The notes below the pieces were generated by a model, which saw nothing but the letters and a program-made list of their open reading frames with translations, was not told where the DNA came from and did no database searches. Positions 34,500 to 45,053 of a stretch of 64,000 nt of DNA are shown here, one piece after another. Both the position numbers and the translations under genes were made by a program. Position 1 is the stretch's first letter; each line of letters begins with the position of its first letter. This DNA is from Nageia nagi (taxonomy: Eukaryota > Pinophyta): the NCBI GenBank assembly GCA_050084985.1, contig JBITNC010000001.1, forward strand, positions 13,268,001-13,332,000. Direction: 5' to 3'.

Positions 34500-34953
34500 C
34501 TACAACAACATCTTCTTAGCTAGTCCAAGAATCTTCAAGAGGTTCCTTCTTCTTTTCAGCAACTTCCATCCTATTGAATTCAATACTTTGCTCTCTTGGT
34601 TTCTACATGCCACATAGTACTATCTCTTTGCCATGCATTTTAAACTTCATCTCCAATGTTTTGTAGTTGAAAAATACTTCTCCTAATGTGTACAACCATT
34701 GTACTCCAAGCATTATGTGTGGTAATCCTCCAAGGGGAAGAATATAGAAATAACTAAAGACTACAAAGTATCCCAATTTAACTTTGACATTCTCCACTAG
34801 CTTGTGGCTAGTAGTTGTGCTTCTATTTCCAATCACTATGTCAAATCCAAAGAATTCTTTTATTTTGAAGCCTTTCTTTTTTATGAATTCTTCATCTATG
34901 AAATTATTAGTAGCTCCTCCATCAATAAGTACCACAACCTTGCAATTATCCAC
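34500..34953 (-). pseudogene. Gypsy-type aspartic protease of element C
   Basis: Open part 34603-34953. VVVLIDGGATNNFIDEEFIKK carries the catalytic motif as DGGAT (usual D-S/T-G-A-T), followed by VENVKVKLG, ILPLGGLPHIMLGVQWLYTLG (the hydrophobic GVQWL strand) and the YKTLEMKF terminal strand. This is the RVP_2-type gypsy protease. After it the frame continues about 35 codons and stops before the polypurine tract. The retained protease suggests Gag processing in the ancestor. Confidence 0.85.
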
Positions 34954-36150
34954 AAGTCCTACCTTGATGATTACAAATTGTAAAGATCCCTTTAGTATTG
35001 CTAATGCCTTTACAATGTCTCAAAATCCCACTTCATGTTGGAAAGCATTCATTTCCTCATTTGATTCTTCCTCTACCTCACATACCTCCAAGTACATATA
35101 TTGTGTCTTTCCATTACACCTATTTCATCTCTCCTAAGGATTCTGATAAGTAAAGTGGAGCTTTTGCTTTCTTAATACCTCATAAGTAGCATAGTATAAT
35201 ATGTTTGCTAGTTTCTAAACATGTGATGGAGGTTTGCTTCTTGTTAATTCGATGTTGGCATTGGTTTCTAGTATTCCTATTGTAGGAGTCTTAGTAACAA
35301 CTCCCTTTGGGTAACTAAATCCTTTTAATAACTTTATTTTATAGATGGCCATGGACAAAGTAGATGGTTCCATAGCTTTAACTAATGATCTTATTTTTTC
35401 TTATAATCCATCCATGAAGATATAAGCTATCCTTCCATCTCCCACATCAGGAAAAGATATGGAAATCCTTTGAAATTCATTAATGTATGCATCCACAATG
35501 GTTGTATGTTGAAGCATTTCCAATTCCTTGAAGTACTTCTTTATATGCTTATGTTCAAACCTGTTTAGTACCCTTTGGCTAAAGTATTCAAAGGTTATAA
35601 ACTTTTCATGTCCAAGTGTAGTAACACCATTATGCCACCATTCACAATCTATTGCATCTAAACACATGGTTGTTATTTTGATTCCTCCTTCTTCACTCAT
35701 GGGATGGAGAGAGAAGTAAGTCTAAAATTTCTACAACCAAGCCCTTATAGAAATTTTATTACTCCCATCAAAAGTAGGTAGGGGACCTTTGGGTTTTTTG
35801 TTATCTGATGGCTTTAGGGACTTCTAAGTTTTTAATCTTTGGGTCTCCTAATATGTGTGAAAGGAAAATCATTCTAAATATTTTTGTCTTATCCATATAC
35901 TCTTGAACCACCTCATCCATGCTTACTTCTTCCTGCTCATTTTCTTAAATTTGCTTGGGGATGAAAAGTGACTCCATGATTTAAAGTGATGGAGTATGTA
36001 TTAATGATGCTTCATTCTCAATAGGGATCCCTCGGTTTGATTCCATCATCTGTGTTATCATCTTAGTTAAGAGACTGATTAGAGTATCCAACTTCTATTC
36101 GACCATTCTAAAATTTTGTCTCTTATTCCTGTTACGATATTGCTTGTAGA
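34954..36150 (-). pseudogene. Gag of element C
   Basis: Open part 35401-35700: CLDAIDCEWWHNGVTTL, FEYFSQRVLNRFEHKHIKKYF and the capsid-like HTTIVDAYINEFQRI form a Retrotrans_gag-type core. Between gag core and protease is a damaged zinc-knuckle region (KLHFTYQNP...NRCNGKTQYMYLEV). Gag and protease appear to have been one polyprotein, now interrupted by stops. Confidence 0.82.
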
Positions 36151-36956
36151 CCCTAAGAAGCATGAACTGATCCACAAATCCTTTTTGTAGGAATTCACCT
36201 TTGGATCTTCACACTTTGTTAATTTTAGTGCTTGCAGAAATTAAAATCAATCACACAAAAAGATTGATACAAGTTTACCTTGGTTCAACCAATGTGGTCT
36301 ACATTCAGAAAAAGTTGATTCATTATTGTAGATTCCACTTTACAATATCATTTCAATGTAACATCTTGCTTCACTCTTTTAAAGCTACAACACTTGATCA
36401 CTATAGGCTCTCCACTTAATCACTTCGTTTAAGATGACTCTATTTCCAACGAAAGTCCTAAAGCATGATTCCATGTCCTTATCCTAGGTTGACATCTTTG
36501 AAATCACTCTCTGTCTCTTTTTGTCTTTGCACCATGGCAATTATTTTGTCCACTTCTTTTTTTACACAACATTTTTCACATTCTCCCATTTTGAAAGCCT
36601 TTTCCCTCAAAGGGAACTTAACCATTTTTTATCCTCTAAGTACCCCTTTTATAACTTTTAAGTGTTTACAATTTGGATTTTACCGTTACAAACAAATAAA
36701 TATTCTAGATTTACAATATTTGCTCTCTCTTTATTTTTTCTCAACCTCTTCAACAATATTCTCCTTATTTTTATTCTCATAGCCTCTTCTCCTTGATTTT
36801 AGAATCTCCTTTAATTATGGTTAATAGTTTGTTTTGATAACATATTTTTTTAAATAGTAAATTTCATTTACTTTTGTATAGTTATCCAACTAAATGTAAA
36901 ACCATATCAAACTAAATACTAATCCTCCAACAATTATTCCCAAAATACCATATGAA
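36151..36956. other. Leader of element C, inner part
   Basis: AT-rich, no convincing coding frame. CTTGGTTCAACCAATGTGGT at about 36276 resembles the TTGGTTC-type motif seen in plant LTR leaders. ORFs at 36201-36419 and 36465-36782 have no recognisable product. Confidence 0.4.
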
Positions 36957-37760
36957 TCAGAAGGTGGGCGGTTGTAAAGTAGATAAGCCACTTGGAACAT
37001 TCTTCAAATAGGCCATGCAAGCTTCTACGTTGTGAGGTTTACCTTTGTATTGTCTTTCACGTGGGAAGATAAGTCCCTCTTCCACGTTTGCATCTGGTTT
37101 AGTGTATAATGGCACTCCTTTTCCTGAGATCGTTGGGCTGGCTATGCGTATGGGCTTCAAGGCGATCGACTTTCTTCTTAATATTGACATATCCCATTGG
37201 CATTTTCTCCAACTGAAAATATCAATTACAGCTAATAGCGTGCAAGGCCATACATTACGGCTCAAAATAATTATCCTTTATCGTCAAATCTTTTGACAAA
37301 CTATGTAAATCTGGAGGTTGTCATCTACTTCGTAATTACCATACAAGAATCCCCATCATACAGAGTCGTATCCGAATGACGAGCAGCATAATGGTGACCA
37401 CCCAAGTTGGTGGATTCAAGTCAATTGGCAACGATGGATAATGGTTTTTGAGCAACTTCCATGATGCCTTTTCCATGCATTTTTTCCCTTACACGGGTCC
37501 TTGTTTACTAATAGGAATTCATCAGGTAGACATGCTTACGGCTCGTCAGGTAGTGGGTTCTCATCTTCACAACATTTGGTGGATCTTTTGACTCTGCAAC
37601 GTCTACCTCGTTCACCTACGTGACCACTCGTAACCCAAGAATCCCCTCCATGGTGTGGACCTTCTTATGACACCCCACCTCCATGTCATCCAAGTGTTGG
37701 CTCCCTTCCACAACGTTCATCATGCATGACTCCCTAGGCTTCCTTCAACTTTATTAACCT
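36957..37760 (-). other. CpG-rich island inside element C, unidentified
   Basis: About 25 CpG dinucleotides in 800 bases, in a window where CpG is otherwise scarce. The minus strand has an open frame at 36957-37265 (MSRNVWPCTLL...NVEACMAYLKNVPSG) and, above it, another frame with five or so stops from 37720 to 37310 (NVVEGSQHLDDMEVGCHKKV, KMHGKGIMEVAQKPLSIV, GGHHYAARHSDTTLYDGDS). I recognise neither. It may be a captured or inserted sequence of different origin. Confidence 0.4.
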
Positions 37761-38449
37761 CTCAAAATTTTTAAACTAGGCGCCCATATCCTTCCATTTA
37801 ATGGATGTTGATTTTCCCATTAAATTTTACATAGTTTTGGAATTTCATAAATATGGGATTACGAATAATGGAAAACCTTTTGAAAATAAATAATAATCTT
37901 TAATTACTATTTATTATAATTTTCAAACCTCAATAGTTCGTATATTCTATGTTGAATTTTGATATCGTTAGAAGCATTGGGAAGTTGGCAGAGAGCACTC
38001 TAATTTTGAAGAGAACAACAATATATTTTAGACTTTTATTTTTTCACCTCTGATATTCCTTTTTGGATCATGAATAGTAAAAGCTTATCATGAAACTCAA
38101 TTTATTTTCCCAAATACATAAAATATTTTTGGAAGAGATTCAACTTCCCTTATTACTCCTAAAAACTAGAAATAAATATTTTTTTTTTATCTTTCCTCCT
38201 TATTTCTCCTATTTTGAAAACAAAAAATATGAAATACTTGAATACTCAATTTACTCAAACTTGGAATTTTGGTCCCACCATGATGGAATGAATAGCAAAT
38301 TTAGATGTGGGTTATGGACCCAAAGAACAAACTCTAAATTCAAATATGTCTCCTTGAAGCTCAACTCCCACGCACACAAGCTAAATGATGCCAAGCAAGT
38401 TCCAAATTTTGAAAATTGATCAACATACCTCAAGGGATGAGTTTTTAAA
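37761..38449. other. Leader of element C, AT-rich spacer
   Basis: No coding signal beyond short ORFs overlapping on both strands at 38090-38433. Nothing I can name. Confidence 0.4.
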
Positions 38450-39310
38450 AGCTCACAGCAGAAAGAGCTTCCTGTACTCCCAACATCTCACTTCAATCCT
38501 CCAATTTTGATCATAGCAACAAAATAATCTCACTATCTTCGTCTCAAGCCTCCATGGTGTAGACACCAATGCAAATTTTAGTCAATAAAAGTAAATTAAC
38601 TACCCTATTTTCCAACATCCTCCTTCTAGCGATTTGTAGCTTTGAATTTACCATAAAATAGTGGCCTATATGTCCAGAAAAACCTTTTAGATTATCAATA
38701 CTTATCTTCCATGATGAAAATAAAGTGGTACTTACAAGTAATGACACTCAAAATGCAAAAAAATACCCAATTGGTCTCAGCAAGCCAACATCCCACTTCA
38801 GGTGTCTCCAAAATGTAGCAAAAATCTTGAAATAACTCCTAGAAAATCAACATCCTCCTTTAGGTGGCCTCAAAATGCAAAATAGACTTTCAAAAAGAGC
38901 TCAATTCATCAATGTATTCCTGCTAGAGAGATCAAAATGCAAAATGATGATCAAAAATACCCTTAGTAGTGCAATGTCCAGCCTCAAATGGTCCTGGAAT
39001 GTAGCTTAAAGCATAAAAACCTCCCTAAAATACCAAAATCTACCTCTTAGTCATCTCAAAATGTAACTTTGGGCACAAAAATGGCCCTAGAATACCACTG
39101 TTTTCCTCTTAGTGGTACCAAAATATAGCTTTAGGGATAAAACTATCCCTAGAATACCAACATTTGCCTCCTGGTGGTCCTAAAATACAACTTTGGGTAC
39201 AAAACTTCCCCTAGAATACCAATTTCCTCCTTCGAGGACTCTTAAATTGCTGAATAACCTACCAAAATAGCTCTAGTACATTAACATCTAGGCCCATATG
39301 GGCTTAGACT
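38450..39310. repeat. Degenerate minisatellite in leader of element C
   Basis: Roughly a dozen diverged units. The clearest (39090-39230) have a period near 62 bases and share CCCTAGAATACCAA(C/T) and CTCCT(G/T)GTGGTCCTAAAAT-like blocks. Related units (CCAACATC...GGAGCAA) occur in the LTRs of the same element. Confidence 0.7.
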
Positions 39311-39792
39311 CTCCAAACCAAATTATTCCTACCTCGAACTCAAAAGTAAATCAAGAACGAACTTCAACTTGAAATAAAAAGTGCAAAATTTTTAAGAATG
39401 TAGCTTTTCCAAGTTGTATGAATCTCCTTGAAGCTTCAGAGTTCAAAATTAGGACCAAGATATGCCTAAAACTTTTCTAGAAGGATGAGATAGGGCTTCA
39501 TGATCTTTCAAAACTCCTTTAGAATGCCTATTATGATGCTAGGTCAACTCCATAATAAGAACTTTGTGAATAGCAATGTGATCTGAAAGAATATCATAAT
39601 GAATTCTCTTCAACTCTCCCAACTCCTCCAATAATCTCCTTTAGTAGCAACTCCTTAGTTCTTACTTAGCAGCAAGGGTAAGATCTCCAACTACTCTTTA
39701 GCAATGTGATGTAGGTATCCATTCTCTCTCAACTTCTCAAAAAATCCTTTGCAAATTATGCCGTCGATTCCTAACAGGATGGCAGAATCAAG

Positions 39793-39804
39793 GCTCTAAT
39801 ACCA
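39793..39804 (-). promoter_or_regulatory. Primer-binding site of element C
   Basis: Minus strand TGGTATTAGAGC, one base from the initiator tRNA-Met complement TGGTATCAGAGC (a C to T change), three bases from the 5' LTR end. Confidence 0.85.
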
Positions 39805-39807
39805 CTC

Positions 39808-41349
39808 TGATGAGCCATTTCTAGGCTCAATCCTCAAACATGCCTTAGGAGAGGGACATTTGAATTCCAACCTTCAAATTGGTCAAGCAAACTCTAAATT
39901 GCATAAGCATTCCAATATCTAGCTAGGATTGATATTTTTTACAATGATATTTCAAAAATGCACTCACAAACCCAATGTTTAGGAAAAGAAGCATAAACAT
40001 ATCTTAAACTATGAAAATGTACTTCCAGATCCAATGTTCAAATTATGGAGCAATTAACAACTTTTAAAATGGAAAAAACCTCTAGTTGCAACATCCTAAT
40101 TAGAGTGCAAGAACACACTGAACAAGTAAATAATTCTCCAAGTGTTCCAATGAACCAATTAGGGAGGAAAAATAGCTAGCAAATAATGTACTTCACCCAA
40201 GATGCAATGCCCTAGTTTGGGAGCAAAAATGATATTCAAATAGTACGAAAACTACTCCATAATCTAATATTTAACCACAAAGAGATAAACAACAATACCA
40301 CGATAATAAAATGTAATTGTATTTGAATATAGCAAGAGAAGAGCAATTACAATATTTGTGTCTACCAATGGAGTTTGTACTAGGGCTATCTCTTATTGGG
40401 TTATTTCGGATGGCTCCAAAGCCTCACCAATCCTAGAAGTAGTAAAGCAAGATCAAGTCTCTTATGTAGCAACTATGATGGAACTAGCAGCATTCCTCTC
40501 AAGATGGCTAAAGTAAGTTCGAAGGTATCCTCCTCTCCCTTCAATACTTCAATTGTAATTTTCTCCATAAGTGGCAAAGATATATCCTCCACTTAATTTG
40601 GAATAAAAGGGTTTATAATCAAATTCAACATATCCCTCAATGAATATGAGTTCTCATTTTATAAGTGAGGATGATCATATTCTAATCTTGCTTTGGAATG
40701 AACCAACAATAGAGAAATGTGATCTGTGTGGTCATGTATGCAATGATAAATATGTGAAGCCTTGGGATAAGTGTAATCACATCTGAGGGACCAAAAAAGC
40801 CAACATCCAAGAGGGATTATTCTGGGGTGCCTTGTGATCAATGCCATCAATCCATGTACCTAGGTAGCCAATGTGTGATCTTGGGATCCTCCAAAACCCA
40901 ACATCCATGTTCTAGGGCTGTTAACTTCCATCAAGATTGCCAATGCTTAGTTCAAATTATTAGGTTCACCCTTGAAGCTATAAATATCCTCGTAGAAGAT
41001 GCTATCACCTAGGGGGATGCTCTACCTCGAAGAGGGGAGCACTAATTACGAGAGATACATTTAATTCCAATGTTACATTCATCAAGGCTAGAATATGCAA
41101 CACCTCATTTATTGAGACTAATATTTATATTTATAGTTTCCTTGGTATCACAAATACATCATTAATTGATATTTTGGAAAATAAATAAATAAAAACACCA
41201 TTTATTCTATAATTAGAGCATTATTGAGTCTCTAAGTGGAATATACATCATTTTGGCCAAATTATAAATAAATAGACAAAATCACTCCTAAATTAATGTT
41301 CCCATTCATCAAAGGTGAAATGGGGAAACACTTAAAAATGGGGACATTA
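39808..41349 (-). repeat. 5' LTR of element C
   Basis: 1542 bases, partner of 32904-34448. The outer terminus has lost the canonical TG (reads TTTAATGTCC on the minus strand). Noticeable divergence between the pair indicates an old insertion. Confidence 0.88.
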
Positions 41350-42266
41350 AATTTGCTTTCATTTGCATGCTTCAGTATACACTCACTCTCAAACTAACCA
41401 AATTTATTACAATAATAGCATTACAAATTTTGTTTATCTTTACCTCTCCCTCTTTCGGAGTGTCTCCCCCTTGAAGCATAAGCTTGTTCATTTTTAGAAT
41501 TTTTTTCTTTGCTTTTGCCTCTTCTAAAGGAACCTCTTCTTCCACCTCTTCTAGATATTCCTCTTCCTCTTGAGCCTCTACCTTTCCTCTTCCTTGTCCT
41601 TCATTTTCATTGATAGAAAATGCTTGTTTATCACTATTATTTACCATTATTTTTGCTCTTTTTAAAACTCTATCTTCATGTGATGTAAGAGAGCCAATTA
41701 AATGATCAATCTCCATGGTTAAAATATATTTAATCTCCTCAATTATGAGTGTAGTATTATCATATTTTTCTTTCAAATTCCTCAAGACTTTCTTGATCAC
41801 CACTTCTTTTTCAATTTTATCTCCTATGGTGGCCATTTTATTGACTATGGATTTCACTCTCACACAATAATCTCCAGTACTATCATTGTCTTCTTGTTCC
41901 AAAATTTGAAAGTCTCTTCTCATGGTTTGGAGCTTCACTTGTTTCACCTTCAAGCTCCCTTGGTAGCCTTCTCTCAATGTTGCTCATACTTCTTGGGCAG
42001 AAATACATGTTGAGATTCTTAGAAAAATGCTCTTATCTAGAGCTTCTTGGATGAAAGAGAGAGCCATTGAATTTTGTTTGTCCTTCTCCATTGTCTCCTT
42101 CCTTGCATCTAGTCAAAGTGTTCCAATTTGTGGGATCACTATACCCAGCTTCTACAATATCACAATAGTCTCTTCCCTTCAAGAGAATCTTCATCCAAAT
42201 ACTCCAATAATCATAGTCACTCCCATCAAAATATGGAATTAAGATTGTATTTCAATTGCTTGTCAT
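41350..42266 (-). pseudogene. Copia gag of element B
   Basis: Frame from a methionine at 42266: IPYFDGSDYDYWSIWMKILL (the copia Gag N-terminus), then an open stretch 41372-41977 with GSLKVKQVKLQTMRRDFQIL, DYCVRVKSIVNKMATIGDKI, VLRNLKEKYDNTTLIIEE (UBN2 core), an acidic EEEEYLEEVEEEVPLEE segment and a zinc knuckle (CYYCNKFG...ECILKHANES). It stops at the edge of element C and continues as the protease at 32629-32903. Several stops are present. The first codons begin about 30 bases from the LTR, so the usual leader and primer site are missing. Confidence 0.85.
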
Positions 42267-42296
42267 GTCTTCTTCTCCTTCTTGGGCAAACTGAAG

Positions 42297-42701
42297 TGAT
42301 GTAACACAAATAAATAAAAGAATTACATAAGTAATCCAATGCTAAACATAGTTCTTCTAATCAAGGTAAGAATGCATTCAACAATGGAGTTTCACAGTTT
42401 CACAAACACCCAATAAACTTATATATTATTATTTAAATGCACTCCAACAACATAAATATCTTAAAGTGAAAGATATATACATTCAACAGGTCAAATATGA
42501 CCTAACTATTCATCTCATATTCTACTCACAAAACCAAAAAAATGAAGAGATAAACCTTTTAGAAATAATATAAAGATAGAACTATTCAACAAGTTAGTTT
42601 GCTAATCGATATACAATGCACCGATTCTCAAATAGAGACATGAAAGGTAAAACAGTGAGCTCGGATTTGGAAGTTTTGAGTAAGTTTAAATTATTTTCAC
42701 A
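42297..42701 (-). repeat. LTR shared by elements B (5') and B' (3')
   Basis: 405 bases, homologous to 11656-12099. On its left lies the gag start of element B; on its right lies the RNase H end of another copy, preceded by the purine tract AAGGGGGAGTATGAACAC. One LTR thus serves two internal regions, as expected after unequal recombination between LTRs of related elements. Confidence 0.8.
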
Positions 42702-43725
42702 CCTTGATAGTGTTCATACTCCCCCTTGTTGGTAAGAGGGCCAATAATAAGGTATCTTATAAAAAGAAATTGAGGTTTAGCCACTACTTTGGTAAATATG
42801 TCCACCTCTTGGTCTTGGTTTGAACAATACCTCAATGTAACAAGCCCTTTCTCCACAAAATCCCTAATGAAATGAATCTTCAAATTAAAATGCTTAGTTA
42901 TATAATGATGGGATATATTTTGTCCCAACTTAATGGCACTTTCATTGTTACAAAATATTAAAATTGATCCCTTTTGGTCCTCTCCAATCTCCTTTAACAC
43001 CTTTCTCGATGATGATGCTTGTGTTGATGCAATTTTCTCTACAACATACTCAGCTTCAATACTTGAAAGAGCTACCATGGATTATTTTATAGAACTCCAT
43101 GACACCAAACTTGATCTAAGAGAGAAGTAATTCCCACATGTGCTCTTTCTATCATCTAAATCATTTCCCTAATGAATATCACTGAAACTTGTGAGCTAGA
43201 ACTTGTAATTACATGAGTAATGTATTCCAAAATTGGTTGTTCCCTTGACATACCTTAGTATTCTCTTAGATTCTTTTTATAGATAATTGATGGATCACTC
43301 ATGTATATTATAACTAATGAAACACTAAATTGCAAATATGGTCTTGTATTTGTTATAAATATGAAACTCCCACCAATACTTATAAACTCCTTCTTGATTA
43401 CCTTGGGTGCTTCATATTCTTTGTAAAAGTGTTCTCCATGGGATGTGGGTGTTAGAACAAGAGTATTGCAATTCTTCATTCCAAAATTATTCAACATATC
43501 ATATGCATATTTTTATTGTCACACAAATATCCCTTCATTTATTTGATGCACATCCAATCCAAGGAAATAGCTCATAAAACCAAGGTCTTTCATTTTAAAC
43601 TCAGCCATCATTTGAGTCTTGAATGCTTCATTTATCTTGCTATTGTTTCCCATGAAGATCAAGTCATCAAAACTTTGGGTTTGCATAGGCCCACAAATGT
43701 TGGTATGGACCAATTGTATAGGGTT
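42702..43725 (-). pseudogene. Copia fragment B' (integrase-RT fusion deletion, RT end, RNase H)
   Basis: RNase H at 42702-43078: MVALSSIEAEYVVEKIASTQA, NNESAIKLGQNISHHYITKHFNL, HFIRDFVEKGLVTLRY. RT C-terminus at 43255-43497 (CNTLVLTPTSHGEHF, ITNTRPYLQFSVSLV). At 43519-43713 an integrase start (MVHTNICGPMQTQSF) is joined directly to the middle of RT (DDLIFMGNNSKINEAF, MKDLGFMSYFLGLDV), so most of integrase and the first half of RT are deleted. It is the same family as element B. Confidence 0.85.
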
Positions 43726-44551
43726 TCATAAAATAAGAGGTCACACAACTAATCAATGTAACATTTTAAGTAATAAAATTCAATAATTTATCAATAATAA
43801 TAAAATATGTATGCCCTACTTTAATTAAAAATACAAAAAAAAATTCAATAAATGTGTTCATTATTCAAGAAGTATGTTCCCATGAGAAAAGAGGAAGGCC
43901 CAAAACTATAATAAATACAATCACCACGAAACTATTTGAGCTTCCAAGAGTCTAGGGCATATAATATGATTGAACAACTTAAGAACACTTGAGTCAAAAT
44001 CAGTTTGTATGAGCTTGTCTAAATATCCCAATTAGATAGGGATATCCTATATGAATATTTCAAAAATGAAAAAGTTTCTACAAACATGATAACATCCATA
44101 TTTTTAAAACTTGGTAACTCTTAGAAATAATGTAAACTAATCAAATATGATGGAAGTGAAATTCCTAGCAAAGATATTATTGACCAAGAATTAGCATTGT
44201 ACATTAAAAGAAATATTTTTGGTAAAATTTATTAAGTTATTCTTATACAACAAGTTTGTGTGAAGGGGTAAAAGTGGTACATGTGATTTTTAAATAAAGA
44301 AAATATAGAATACAAGGATATAAACTAGGCATAATGACTTTTAGGATTTAACACAATCATGTAAAAAAGACCTAATTTTTGAAATTATAGTGTGCACATA
44401 GGTTCGCCAAAAATATAGACAAATAAAAAGATAATTTTAGTAAGAAATAATATTATTTTCCTACAAAATGGAAATAGAAATTAACAAGTAGAGATATGGA
44501 AAATAGAAATTAACAAGTAGAGATATGGAAATACAAGTGCAATATGCAAAT
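43726..44551. other. Unassigned AT-rich spacer
   Basis: No coding frame, LTR or repeat recognised, apart from a short direct repeat of AGAAATTAACAAGTAGAGATATGGAAA at about 44468-44530. Confidence 0.4.
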
Positions 44552-45039
44552 TGTTGGAATGTATAATGCATTATTGTAAAGGTTGTAATAATATTCTATG
44601 TAACTAATACTTAAGGGTATAATTTGATATCTTAAGTAGTGAATATGATAATATAACTTGTCCTACACTCCATGTCATGAGCATGCCCCTTTGGTAAAAG
44701 GATGTGCATGTCATGCTTTTTTACAATGGATAAAAGGGTGATCCAAAGAGGGATTTTGGCTTATAAATAGAAGGCTCCTTCTTTGTGATAACACACCAAT
44801 TTTGTGGATAAAGCTATGCTATAGGATAGTGTTCAGGATATGAGTTAGAAGAATTGAAAGAGATTCATGCATGTGAATAAAGTGAGATCTAGTTAGTGGA
44901 TGTACTTCTAGTTGGAGGAACCACTTACATCTTGTGTTATCTTTGTGAGATTACTTTGTTAGTTTGTTAGATGTGTATTGTGAACTTTCATATGATATTG
45001 GAAGTTTAGAATTGTTCTTGTTATAGTTCAATTCTCTCA
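44552..45039 (+). repeat. 5' LTR of element D
   Basis: Starts TGTTGGAATGTATAATGC, ends ...TTCTCTCA. TATA box TTATAAATAG at 44761-44770. Homologous to the LTRs of A and to 51990-52476. Confidence 0.9.
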
Positions 45040-45041
45040 TT

Positions 45042-45053
45042 TGGTATCAGATC
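45042..45053 (+). promoter_or_regulatory. Primer-binding site of element D
   Basis: TGGTATCAGATC, the initiator tRNA-Met complement with a change near its 3' end, two bases after the LTR. Confidence 0.88.

Larger units (their letters stand above)
32904..41349 (-). mobile_element. Non-autonomous gypsy-type LTR element C (gag and protease only)
   Basis: 8.45 kb minus-strand element with long LTRs (32904-34448 and 39808-41349), a primer site at 39793-39804, about 3.6 kb of leader, and gag plus protease at 34600-36150. Only about 150 bases separate the protease from the 3' LTR, so RT, RNase H and integrase are absent. It is inserted in element B between the gag zinc knuckle and the protease, and the B frame resumes across it. 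TAAATTTG occurs at both edges (32893-32900 and 41348-41355), probably the target duplication with eroded termini. Confidence 0.82.
11656..42701 (-). mobile_element. Copia element B (outer host element, interrupted by A, CACTA and C)
   Basis: A minus-strand Ty1/copia element with its 3' LTR at 11656-12099 and 5' LTR at 42297-42701. Reading from the right, its parts are gag (41350-42266), protease (32629-32903), gag-pre-integrase and integrase (24611-25050 with 22603-23482, plus duplicates at 32180-32628 and 30172-31051), and RT plus RNase H (12100-13255). It is split by C between zinc knuckle and protease, by the CACTA element inside integrase, and by A between integrase and RT. At the CACTA break, removing the insert and one target copy restores a normal integrase reading (YFIT then FIDY). 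No primer site is seen at its 5' LTR, where gag starts only about 30 bases away. Confidence 0.8.

Noticed and set aside
39785-39810. tRNA gene suggested by tRNA-Met-like sequence
   Set aside because: Only the 12-base primer-site complement is present, directly beside an LTR; no cloverleaf.
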